From contig NC_090943.1 of NCBI RefSeq assembly GCF_040807025.1, positions 23,775,213 through 23,839,212 on the forward strand: 64,000 bases of DNA, in the 5' to 3' direction. A program made the translations under genes and the position numbers. The notes under the pieces were generated by a model. That model made no database searches. It saw nothing but the letters and a program-made list of their open reading frames with translations, and was not told the origin of the DNA. Shown here one piece after another: positions 11,301 through 22,896 of the stretch (positions are counted from its first letter, which is position 1; each line of letters begins with the position of its first letter). This DNA comes from Struthio camelus (Eukaryota; Chordata; Aves; Struthioniformes; Struthionidae).

Positions 11301-13120
11301 GCATTGTCGTATCAAGACACACTCAGATTCAGCACATGCTAAGCTGTTTAAACAAGGCAATTCTCTTTGAACATGGAGGATAGGGCAGGAGGGGTGTTTA
11401 TAATGTACCCATTACTGATTTTGAAGTGTTTTAAAAATAAAAGTGAGTAAAGAAACTAGTCAGGACCAAAGCAAGGGACCACAGACTGCAATGACGGCAG
11501 TAAGATTCCTGCCAGACCACAAGAGGATTTCATAGCGGATCTTCAATAGTGAACCATTGTTCCCCAATCCTGAGAGCTGTGCCTGACAGAAGTGGCTGCC
11601 AACTGAAAGACTTACTGGGATGTGTGACCAGGAAAGTTGGGATTTGTTGGGATAAAAAAGAAAGGAGAATATAAGCATACACAGGAGCAGGAGATTGGAC
11701 ATGAAATAAGGGAAAAAGATCAAAAGCATCATATCTGTGTGTGCAATAAATTTACTGATTTATTTGAAAACAATCCAATACAAATGGAAGAGGGAAAGGA
11801 CTCATTTTTTCCACTTAATGCCTAAAAAAAGTTTTGATGAAAAAGAAATTTGTTAAATACAGTATTTTGAAGATCAGGATGGGTACTCCCAAACATCAGT
11901 ACAAATGTGCTGGTTTTGGACACCATTGCTGACTTCAGCTAAAAGAGAATTACATTCATAAAATAAGGAGTCGCCTTTATTTAAATACCGTATCAAAAAG
12001 TCATTGAAGTGAGCTAAAATAATAGAGAAACACAAGGAAGGAACAGATTAAGAAAGCAGATGCCATGACAAAAATATTGAAATATACTGCTTTATACGTA
12101 AGTGGAAGGTCTTACATGGCCTGCTACAAATTCCACTTCTCACTAGAGTAGGCTGATTAGGCTGATTAGGCAGACTGACATCTCTGACAATATTTTCTCC
12201 ACCAGTGCACAAAACGTTAAAACATAATGACTTCCAAGGAAAGCACTTATATTCAAACACTTAAATGAATTTTATTTGCTGTACCCAAATGGTATAATTA
12301 AAATAACTAAATAGTCTCCTCCTGAGTAAAATATGAGAGATAAATGAAAAGCTAATTATGAGATTTTGGTTCTTATCTATAGAACTGTTTAATAATAGAA
12401 CATTTTTCTAGCAGTTTAGTTTCAAAGATGAGGGCAGGATTTGTCAAAGAGAATAGTCCCAGCAGCACTGATTTACTTCCCTTTGTTTTTTTCTTGGAAA
12501 AGCTCAGAGTCTTCATCTAACTACACTGTAAAAACTGCAGCTGTTCAATAATACTTAAAAAGTAAGTATTCCTATTTGCAATGGTTTAAAACTTGTGTAC
12601 CCATTGTAAGTCACTGTATAATAAAGAAAATGTTTTATTTTCAAAGAAATGTATGCTATTCTGGACCTACATCCATACAGGCCAGAAGTTGTTTTTTATG
12701 TCATATTTTATGGCAGCTTTAGATATATTTTTGGGGGAATTTGCTGAAACAAGCTATACTCTTAAAGGGCATGCTTTCACTTTGGAAAATATAAACTAAA
12801 GTTTCAACCAGCCAAAAATCTAGACACAAACTTTGATAAACACAGGGTTGGAATAGTTTATTCTTACACTATTAGCAATCAAATTTCTCCTACACTTTTT
12901 TCCCGTGCTCACATCATACGACATCCTTAGTGACAACCTAGAATTCAAGGAAGGTACAAAGTCACTAACAGAGCGCTTGCCTTCTAGGTAACAAACAAGG
13001 CTGCAAAAACTGCTTCACTGCATGTTCACATGACATGCTGAAATCATCTTTAGGATGGTGTAAGCATAACCAGGTTCTTAAAAGCAACATGCAATGTATG
13101 ATTAATCACTCGTAAAAACT

Positions 13121-13163
13121 TGGTATGACTTGGTATGGATTGGTATGGATTGACTTGGTATGC
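13121..13163. repeat. Decamer minisatellite TTGGTATGRM
   Basis: Four copies of a 10-bp unit (TTGGTATGAC, TTGGTATGGA twice, then after TTGAC a TTGGTATGCA) form a short tandem array in intergenic DNA. Confidence 0.85.
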
Positions 13164-15789
13164 ATACTGGAGTAGTTGCTGCTCTGAATACCGTAATGGA
13201 TAAATATAACAAATAGGACACAGCTATCACCTTGTACTATTAAAACACTTGGAACTAAACTCGGGTCCCCTGTGAACAGACACACTCATTTCCTGGGTTG
13301 AAAACCTGGCCCATTCCCTTGGGAAACTTCATCATAGATGAACAAAGTGTCACAGATCAGAAAATGATGATCCAAAGTTAATGGTAAATTGTGTGTGAAG
13401 AATAAATTGTAGGTTAAAGCAGCATTACAGAGGCTTGAAAAATATGAAGCTCAATTATTGTAGCTGTGTAACTGAACCAACGGTGAGCCGGAGAGACAGT
13501 ACTTTGTACAGACAAGTACGAGCCTCGTACGAGTGCGGCACTGTTTGCACTCAAAAAAACAAACTTAAAGCCTACAGAAGACACTTATATTATTGCAAAA
13601 GGACAGTCTGCAGAGAGGAAATATTCAAAAATAGAAATATATACATACAACATGAACTAAACTCAAGGTATGCTAATTGTTGGTATTTGCAGACATGTTT
13701 ACCATATGGATCAAGCATGAAAAAGCACGTGATGTAAGGGCATAACCTTTAGGAAACAGACAACAGACAGAACCAACTGGATATATATAAAGGAGAGCTG
13801 GGGCTTGGATTCTTTGTATTCCTACTGGTGAATTACAGGAGCCCACTGAAAGCTATTCTGCTCCGCACTGTTTACAAACATGCAATTAAGTGCTTGCTAC
13901 CTACTCTCTGTCCTGAATAAAGAAATCTAAGGAACAAATCCAATTTGAGCCTTTTGGATAGACAAAACCAAGGGAATCTAGTTCTTGGCATGATCGAAAT
14001 GAAGCACTAGTTTGAGCAAACAAGGCAAATAGCTGCTCTCTGAAGTATTCAGTAGGACTGGGAGACCTTGGAAGGAATAGCCAAGATTTACAGGAAGTCT
14101 TGATGATATGAAAGATAAGAAGCACTCAAGAATAGAAGGCATCTCTGTTTTGACAGAGAACAACCTTACTAAGATAAATTACTAAATGGAAATGATGCAC
14201 TTTATAGTCAAGTGGCCAGGAGGAGTTTTAAAAATTACAAATGCTGAATCCTACTTGACAGTCATTATCCACAGGATCAGATAATATAAATTGTGAGTCC
14301 ACAGAAGCAGCAAAGAGTTTGCCAACAAGCAAGATTGTGAATTCTGCTAAAACAAGAAATTCTTCAGTTTGTTTTCCTTATAACACTAGGAGGAAAGAGA
14401 GCCTTCTGAACAAGACCCAGGCATAACAATAAGATAGTCTTTTACACAGCCCTTTCACTTGCTCTGGAAAATACCTATTTAAATGTTTCGATAGCAGGTG
14501 TCATTGGTGTGGTTGATACTGAAACTGTTCTTCCACTGTTCCACAGAACCATGACTACCTTACACTCAGCTGAAATTACACTCAGAGCTGAAATTTCCTT
14601 TTGTTTTTATCCACAGCACTACAACAAAAGCATATCAGCTGTATATGTTTTAATGCCAGGAGCATCATCTGTGCTAATCCACAAACACCTGGGGATGGTT
14701 ATCAGTCAAAAGGGCTGAGCCATCCGAGTTGGCTTGAAGCAGATTCCAGTGTCAGTAGCAGTCTGGGAAGATTTGTCTGCTTATTTGTAAATCAAGCTTA
14801 GAAGGGAGCTACAGAATATACTATATAAAATTAATAGGTGGACCAGGTGTGAATACATCAAAATGTTCTGTTTCTTGATATCTATGCTTACTATAGTCAA
14901 AAACTGGTAGAGACTCAAGTCAAATAATTAGGAATTTCTACTAGTTACAATGTCACATTGGTAGTAAGCTTTACCAACCACGAAACATATTTCTTGATGG
15001 AGTCGGCAACTCTATCCAGAGGGTCCAAAGTAGCAATTATTGTGGGAGTAGATATCACCAATCTCAGTAACATCAGGCATAAACGCTAAGCTGTATTGAT
15101 TTTAGGAATCACACACACATAAGCACTCAAAAAACTCATGCTTACCAGGATTAACAAAAGTCAAAGAAAAATATAAGGTGCTACACTAATTAGTGGTTAT
15201 TTCTTTAGATTTCATATCAATTCAAAAGACTGTGCTCTGAAAGATGCTCTCAGTCTACAGCTAGAAATATAAAGTTATTGGCCATTTTTTTCTTTTTCCA
15301 TGTAATTTTTATTTTCCATCTCATTGATTACAACATGTGAATGCTTTACATATATACTCCCTAAGTATATGTGAATTTAAAGAAGTGGAAATTAGCCTGA
15401 ACCTATGGAAGTTTCTCCTCAAGGTGAAGTTCTCTCACAAGGGTTTATGTCTTCTTTCTCACTAAAACATAGACCACAATCAGCATCTGAAAAATAGTCA
15501 GATAATTTAAATTTTGCAGATACTGTGACAAAGATAAAAAGCTTTATCCTGCAAAACAATAGCTAGGATATTGAAAAACAGCCATAGTAGTAAGACTGCA
15601 TAAAGGTCTCTGGCTTTAGCTGTCAGTTAGTTAATCAAGGTAATACAACATGAAGAGACTACTATGAGGAGAAATGAACCAGGTCACTGAAAGTTCAAAT
15701 TAAAACGGTTGTTTCATTCCCCTTAAACAGAGCCTGAGACTACCTATGGCACAGATTCACATTGGCAGATTTCACTTTAAGCCTTAAAC

Positions 15790-16535
15790 ACAGATCACAG
15801 AATGGCTGAGGTTGGAAGGGACCTCTGGAGATCATCTAGTCCAACACCCCTCCTCAAGCAGGGTCATCTAGAGCACATTGCACAGGATCACATCCAGGCA
15901 GGTTTTGAATATCTCCAGGGAAGGAGACTCCACTACCTCTCCGGGCAACCTCTTCCAGGCCTCAGTCACCCTCACAGTGGAGAAGTTTTTCCTCAGGTTC
16001 AGATGGAACTTCCTGTGCTTCCGTTTGCGCCCGTTGCCTCTCATCCTGTCACTGGGCACCACGGAGAAGAGTCAGATCCCATCCTCTCAACACCCTCCCT
16101 TCAGACATTTGGACACATTGAGGAGATCCCCTCTCAGTCTTCTCTTCTCCAGGCTGAACAGGCCCAGCTCTCTTAGCCTTTCTTCTTGGGAGACACGCTG
16201 CAGGCGTTTTATCGTCTTCGTAGCCCTCCGCTGGACTCTCCCCAGGAGCTCCATGTCTCTCTTGTACTGGGGAGCCCAGAACTGGACACAGTACTCCAGA
16301 TGTGGCCTCCCCAGGGCTGAGTAGAGGGGGACGATCACCTCCCTCGACTTGCTGGCAACACTCTGCCTAATGCAGCCCAGGATACCCTTGGCCTTCTCAG
16401 CTACAAGGGCACACTGCTGGCTCATGCTTAACTTGTTGCCCACCAGGACACCCAGGTCCTTCTCTGTAGAGCTGCTTTCAACCTCCAGCCTGTACTGCTG
16501 CATGGGGTTATTCCTCCCCAGATGCAGGACCCATG
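15790..16535 (-). mobile_element. CR1 LINE, 5'-truncated, reverse-transcriptase C-terminal part and 3' end
   Basis: In the minus orientation the element runs from about 16535 to a 3' end at about 15790, with the CR1 terminal repeats (ATTCTGTG and neighbours) still visible. A frame of 138 codons (16503-16087) stays open and encodes the conserved end of the CR1 ORF2 protein, including [20 protein letters not shown] and [20 protein letters not shown]. The upstream reverse-transcriptase and endonuclease parts are missing, so it cannot move by itself. It lies about 1.3 kb beyond the putative STAM 3' end. It is a transposon fragment, not a host gene. Confidence 0.95.
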
Positions 16536-17885
16536 GAACAAACTCTCAAACTGTACTTTCATCATAGGCTTCCTAACAGAAACATGCTTTCCATCCAAAG
16601 CATAGGGTCAACAAAGCAAACTCTGTATCAGTCCCCCCTCCTGTTCCAAATCAGGACCTTCCATGTCTCATTTCTAGACAATCTGTAGTTTTAATTCTGC
16701 CAGCTGGATCCATATTCTCTTGAAACATAGGAATTATCATACTGAACTAGATCCATAGACCATATCATCAGCCGTTTTGAGATATTTAGCTTACACTGTT
16801 TCAAGGAGAGATCCTAAGCACAAAGGTGTTATCATCTGCTCCTCCTGCAAGTCCTGGTAATCTCCAATAGTTGGATTGGCTTAACCAGTGAACCAAGCTT
16901 AACATTGTTTTAAGAACACACTATATGTCAAGATTATCAAGTTTCAGATATGACCGTATCTTAAGAGTAGTGCAGACTAGGCTTTAGTGACCTCTCACTC
17001 ATTTCACATAGTCCAAACAAATAAGTCTTACGCTACTTTGGGTTACTTTAATCAGAAATGGAATCAAAATAAACTGAGGTTGATCCTCCTTTAGCAAATT
17101 TGTTCCTAAGCATTTTTCTATATTATTACTAGAGGTGTGAAGGCTGGCTCCCTAAATATTTTAATGACTGGAATTAGATCTTCTCAAAGTGGCATTAGAT
17201 AATGTATCAATGCCCAGAGTCACCTGAAATCATATCTCATCACTCCTACAGCAAGATGAAGCAGATCTGTCCCCTACAATGACCCAGCAGCAAAATAAGA
17301 AACAAATGACATTTGTATCACATTGTATGTTAGGGAAAAAGAGGTTATTACAATCACTTTGTACTCTTAAAGTGATTTTTCAAACCAAAAAAAATAAAAA
17401 AACCCGTAAACTAATTGCCAAGCTGCCAGTAATATCTGCTTATGACTCAATAAGCAGATACATACATTACAGACTGTACAGATAAGTTATCTTCATTTGT
17501 TCTTTAACACCACTGTAAAACATTTATGCTGTATTCTTTACAAAACAATACAGTATCCAGCATACCTGAAATAAAAGGTACAACATCTTATTTGAACTGA
17601 AAGTTGTTCATCATAGATGAAAAACCTGAGATCCAAGTCCTGGAAAAGGAAGTCCTTTTCTGATTAGTCTTCTGTGAAATTTATAAATTGACTTTGCAAC
17701 ATAATGAACTAAATACTCCAACTTTAATATTTTGCATTCATACCAAAAACAATTAACAGTTTTTACAAATAGTGTTATTTACTAAAACAACTCTTGTACA
17801 ATAGTGCAGTATATCTAAATATATACATATGCCAACATCAAAGGGAACATCAAAACAAACTAAAATGCATTTTCCTACTGCACAC
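16536..17885. other. Intergenic DNA between the CR1 copy and the STAM 3' end
   Basis: This is AT-rich sequence with no gene or repeat that I recognise. Confidence 0.5.
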
Positions 17886-17891
17886 TTTATT
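17886..17891 (-). terminator. STAM: Candidate distal polyadenylation signal AATAAA
   Basis: AATAAA reads on the minus strand. Within the next 50 nt downstream the strand becomes GT-rich (TAGTTTGTTTTGATG and similar), which is what a downstream cleavage element looks like. This makes it the better of the two candidates for the end of STAM. Confidence 0.4.
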
Positions 17892-18603
17892 AAAACCAAA
17901 CAGACGGCAGCAGGTTTTTTTGTTTGTTTTTTAATGACAAGGACAAAAGTTATGTGGATTTCCAGAAGCACATGCAGGAGAGAAAAACAAAAACTCCTAC
18001 CAACTTTTTGCTAAGGTAGCAGCAAGAAAAGTAAGTTTTAGATCCTCAGTTTTATATTGCAGCAAGTGGAATGTTTTTAAACACAAATATTTAGCTTAAG
18101 AAACAAGGCTTCAAAGAGTTACACAGCGTTTTTATATATTGAAGAAAAAGTTCAAATTTCAAGGCCTTCCCATGTTTAACTATGGTAGTATACACTGTGT
18201 ACAGCATACACATAAAAGTTAATATTCTTTGTTGCAGCAGAAAAAGGAGCATCTGTAGTGTAAAGTTGGTCAGCTTTACCAAGATTGATTAACAGAGTAA
18301 AAATAATTCTGCCTGCTGTTAGCAATGTAATTTTCACTTTACCTCAAAATCTTCTACTGATTTTTAAGAGGAGAAATTATGTTCCCATGTTCTTCACAAC
18401 AGACACATGCATTTTCCCCAAAGGGAACTGTGACACTGCAGTCACATAATTCCAAGTGCCATTGTAGCTGCTGTAATTACAGAAGTTCTTTCTCATTCTT
18501 TCTGTGAAATTCAGCAGAGAGGAATAAGGCCTTTATAAGCAAAGAGCATATAGAAATCACTGAAATATGAGTGAAAAATACAGGTAAGCATTAGAGAAAA
18601 TAC

Positions 18604-18604
<1 letters not shown>

Positions 18605-18634
<30 letters not shown>

Positions 18635-18671
18635 GCGAGTGAGAGCACAAGAGAGAGAGACACAGAGAGAA
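18605..18671. repeat. A-run followed by GA-rich simple repeat
   Basis: There are 26 consecutive A (18605-18630), then about 40 bases dominated by GA. In the STAM transcript sense this is a CT-rich stretch followed by poly-U. Confidence 0.9.
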
Positions 18672-19771
18672 TGAGGTATTAAGCAGTTCTCCAGTGTAAA
18701 ACTGATGTTCCTGCCACCTAGATGAAATCAGAGAACTATTATAGCAGCCTGGAATTGATCAGCAAAATATGTACATGCTGTTAAAAGCAGATTTATCTCC
18801 TAAGTTACACCTAAGCATTTGCAATCTGGCATAATTTTCTAAAGTTTGGTGTCTCAACTCCGTTTTAGTGTGTGTTCCCTCCTCTAATAAAATTTATGAA
18901 TAGTAACTATACCATGAGGGAAATACGCTGTTCCACTCCTGTTGAGAAGCATGCAGTAGTTCTTAGATTTTGCTCAACCCCAGCATCATGTCTGATCTTC
19001 TTTGTTACTGCTGTATTACTACTGTCTGTGTACTCTGGCTGGTGACATTAAATACACATCTCCGTGGGTATCAGTTACTACATAGAGGTGGGTAATAACG
19101 TTGCAACCCTTATTGCAACTCTACACTCTGGAGCATATTCCCACAATAACAGTGTAGGAAATCAAATTTTAAACACTCTACACTTCCGTGTTTTTCCTCT
19201 GAATAGCAAAGCTTATGCTATGCCTACATAAACTGAGATGATGCACACTGATAAACAAACTTCATTTATAGAAGTGAAATGAACAGAAGGCACGTTCCAG
19301 AGTTTGCTCCAGTGCATGAAACCCAAACCATTACAACACCCTTTCTGAAGTTAATTAACATTTTTATATTCCTTAATGAAAGGGTTACAGCATTACAGAA
19401 AATTATGAAAACATTTTATCATTTCATTGACAATCTACGTGTAAAGAAATAAGGAATTCATAAATTAAGCCTTCTATAGGAACATGGAAAACAAGCTGAC
19501 ATTTCTGGGGATCCTTAACTTTTGAATAGACTGACTTCTTGACGCTTAGGTTCTTCGCTATAAAACTTTCCATGCAGTAGCCAGAGATGTACCCCCCACG
19601 CCCCCGGTCAGTGTTCCATATTGTAACAGTAAGACAGAACTTGTGAACTTGGTCAAAACAACGCGTGACTGAGGAATCTCAGAATAGAACACAGCACCAG
19701 CAAGGGCATCTTCAGGTAGACAATACTAAACCAGCAAGCAGAGAGGAAACTGAATTGTAACTGCTAAATAA

Positions 19772-19777
19772 TTTATT
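19772..19777 (-). terminator. STAM: Candidate proximal polyadenylation signal AATAAA
   Basis: This is the first AATAAA hexamer on the minus strand after the STAM stop codon, about 2.9 kb downstream. The sequence beyond it is not clearly GT-rich, so this is weaker than the signal at 17891. Confidence 0.25.
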
Positions 19778-22649
19778 AGAGAGGGGAAGAAAGGATGAGT
19801 GAAGGAATTTGTGCAACAACAGTATCTAGCAAGGTAGAAGAAGGCATCACTGAAGCGTATCTAGAGTAAGGGAACACAACCGAGTGAGAAAATGAAAGAA
19901 TCTTCTCTGCTGTGTAATAAAAAAAAACTTAAGCACTAATGATCTACTGCATAATTTGACACGGAAAACAGATTATGTCAGCTAACACATTCACAGATTT
20001 GTTACAGTTAGTAACTTTGAGCAGTGGCGCTAATAAATGGCATGAAGGAAAATAAGAAGTGTTCATCTTTTTCCCCCTCTAAATTCAATATAGTAAAAGT
20101 TTAGAGTGGCATTGCATTTAAAGAAAGGATTTTGGTCATGATGAGCACAATAAATCAAAGGTGATTTAAATTTTCTTAAAAAATGGATGTGTCCAAGAAA
20201 AATAATACGGAAGACAGAAAAGCCTCAAGAAATACATATGCTTTCAGAGTTCAAAGGATAAACCAGGACAACCACGTTGAACGCTTGAAAAATTTAAAAA
20301 ATAAAGATAAATTCATAAAAATTTTGCTGAGCCATTTCTACATGGCAATGTCATAGGCCTTTAGTGGGAAACATCAGGCAACATATGTGGAAAAACTAAG
20401 AATATGAATACTCAAACAAAGTCAATTGAATGGGCTGTTTTGATGCTTCAAGCTCCTCCTTGGAGCCTAAGAGCCATGGAAGTAAGAACAATTATTTTCA
20501 TCTTTGTGTGGAAATTATATACTTCCAGTCACATTATTTTTCTGCGTTTGGAATAAGATACCCAAAACATATGGGGAATGCTATATAAACCTTACTACAT
20601 TCTCTTTCTAAATAAAATCATCTCTTCAATGTATTAATAAGCAATCTATGACACAATGACCTGGATTTAAAACAAAAAAAAACCAAAAAACAAAAAAAAG
20701 AACTTTACCTCTCAAATTCCACAGTCTTGTGATGATACCAGGCACTGACAGTTTTTGATGGTACTTAAGAATTACAGAGCAGGGGAGGGGAAAAAAAAAG
20801 CAAAACAACATATGAAAATACAAGTCTCAAAATGGCCAGCTGTTCTGACTTTATCATCATCAAGTGGAACAGATCAACTATGGGCATGTTTTGTAACTAT
20901 TCTGGTTAGAGGTTAAGCAATGTAGTTGTTTGAAAGCATTCAGAGATAAAATACCAGCATCTACTTAACTAGCGAAACAAAGACATGCTAGGTAACTATG
21001 AATAGATGCTAGGAGGGTACGGGATAACTGAGATTAGCTGATAGTATAATGTACACCAATTGCAACATTTAATTCCAGAAGCATCACATTAAAATACAGT
21101 GCATAAAAACAAACATTTTTTGACATATACACTAAGACAACTGAAAGCACAGATTTGATGTTGAAGCCATCTAGTATTGCTGGAATAAGAGTCACCAGAA
21201 AAGGTAAGAGGACACCAGAATGCATTAACAGATTGAATACAAATGGAAAGTAATAGTAGTCTTTGTACAAGGAAGTCTGATCTGGCATACGTAAAACGTT
21301 GCCTTCCATTACTGTATTCCTTTTGCAGCACCTGAGTCTTAAAAAGGAAATAACATGCCTTAAAGAGCAACCTGGCTAAGTTACTGAGAAACACGGGCTT
21401 AAGAAAGGCTAACACATGTTGCTGCAGGAGAGAATTCCAACTAATCTTCAAGCGGATCAAAATAAGAGGCCTCATAAAACTATTTATACTACAGGACTAA
21501 TAAACTCAAATGCTGCAAGAATTGGAAATTGAAAAAATTAACAGATGTTTAAGGCAGAAGTGTTTTGTGTAAGAACAGTAAACAGAACAAATTGCTAAAC
21601 AAGGCCACAAGAGATAAAACAAAGCCCTGAAGGTTTGTTCAGCAAAACAATTTAACTTGTCCATAATTCTCCATGTACTAAATCAGAAGACTTGAATAAA
21701 GTAGTGTTATTCATGCTGTGTGTTCCAGTTTAAGTCTCCATTGTTTCTCTTCCAACTCAATTTCTGTCTTTGGTGTAATCTCTACCAACACACTTAAAAT
21801 ACAGTTCCGATTCTCATTACAAAAAGTCAGCATGGAAAAAATAAATTATATGCTTTTGATAATAAAATGCAAGATCCTGATCTGTTTTATGGTCCCATGA
21901 TATGTTTAGCAGCCTCTGAATAATAGTTTTAAATTATTAGTAATATCTGAAGCAGAATCATAATTTGCTGTTATCTTCCCAGACCACTTTAAAAAGTTAA
22001 CTCATTTACTTTGGTAGATAAAGCTATCTAATAGTCATGATACACTTGTGTTCAGTTCAAAAGTAATGAAACCTAGACTCAGGTAAGTTTGGAAATTTAC
22101 ATACAGACCTTAGCTTGTAAGTGTAACCATGATATAAAGAATTACAACCTCAGCTGCATTGCAAAAAGACATCACATCTGTCATAAAACTAGATAAAACT
22201 ATGAAACACGGTTGTCAGTTCTTGATTAAAATAAAATAGTGTAATTTTTTTTTTTTTTAAACATTGTGTTAAATATATTCATATGATCACCATAGCTATA
22301 CGAAATGGCCACTATCGCAATCAAACACTATATGTACATAACATATATGCCACAACAGTTTGCAAGTGTTGAGTTTTCACAGACTAGCCAATTTTACCAG
22401 ACATAAATAATCTTGTACCAATTTTTAGGCATTTTAAAAGGAATTAAATGTCCTAAATATATCCGTTCCTCTGCAAAATTAAAAAAAAAAAATCCTAAAA
22501 AGTCAGTGCAAATTGAACTTGTTCACCAAGATAGATTCTTATTAAGCTGAGGATAAACAAGGTTTAAGAGATTAAAGAAAGAAACTCATAACATTGTCAA
22601 CTGCGTTTAGCAGAGGTTAAAGAAGATTAGGAATCAGAAGTCCTGGATC

Positions 22650-22896
22650 CTATAGTAGAGCCTTCTGGGAGTAACTATGTTGTGGTTGCTGTGGTGGTGG
22701 CTGTGGTTGCTGTGGAGGTGCTTGTTGACTGCCTGTGGCCTGTGGCAGAGGTGTAGATGCTAAGTTATAGTTTGGCACCTGGGGCATATTAGTTCCAGCA
22801 TTCTGATAAGCAGCAACATCAACAGTAGCAGGTGGTGGGCTATACACTGAAGCCTGGTTAGAATATGTATTTCCAGTAACAGAGCCAACCATTGCA
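22650..22896 (-). CDS. STAM: STAM coding exon 14 (residues 462-543, stop)
   Basis: These 247 nt follow a TTTCCCAG acceptor. The exon encodes [20 protein letters not shown], then [10 protein letters not shown], a Gln/Pro-rich run, and ends SYSQKALL before TAG (22652-22650). The Gln/Pro run is low-complexity and longer than the one I recall in human STAM1, which may explain most of the three-residue length difference. Confidence 0.96.

Larger units (their letters stand above)
1901..15789. other. Intergenic region between the MRC1-like gene and STAM, left part
   Basis: No convincing coding exons were found apart from the exon-like block at 5260. Open frames are short, unspliced and match nothing. 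One CR1 remnant (3802-3942) and one minisatellite (13121-13163) are present. A moderately GC-rich patch lies at about 6180-6340. TMEM236, found between STAM and MRC1 in human, was looked for and not seen. Confidence 0.6.
17886..22649 (-). other. STAM: Probable STAM 3' UTR
   Basis: This AT-rich stretch follows the stop codon and contains no other coding signal or recognisable transposon. The nearest AATAAA signals on this strand are at 19777-19772 and 17891-17886. I saw none in the first 2.8 kb after the stop, so the 3' UTR should be long (about 2.9 or 4.8 kb). A poly-A/GA-rich simple repeat (18605-18671) lies within it. No transcript evidence is available here. Confidence 0.5.

Noticed and set aside
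16087..16503. A 138-codon minus-strand frame as a host gene
   Set aside because: Its sequence is the C-terminal part of CR1 reverse transcriptase and it lies inside a 5'-truncated CR1 element.
22650..22892. The Gln/Pro-rich 80-codon frame as a separate small gene
   Set aside because: It is the last coding exon of STAM. The acceptor at 22897 and the phase match exon 13 exactly.
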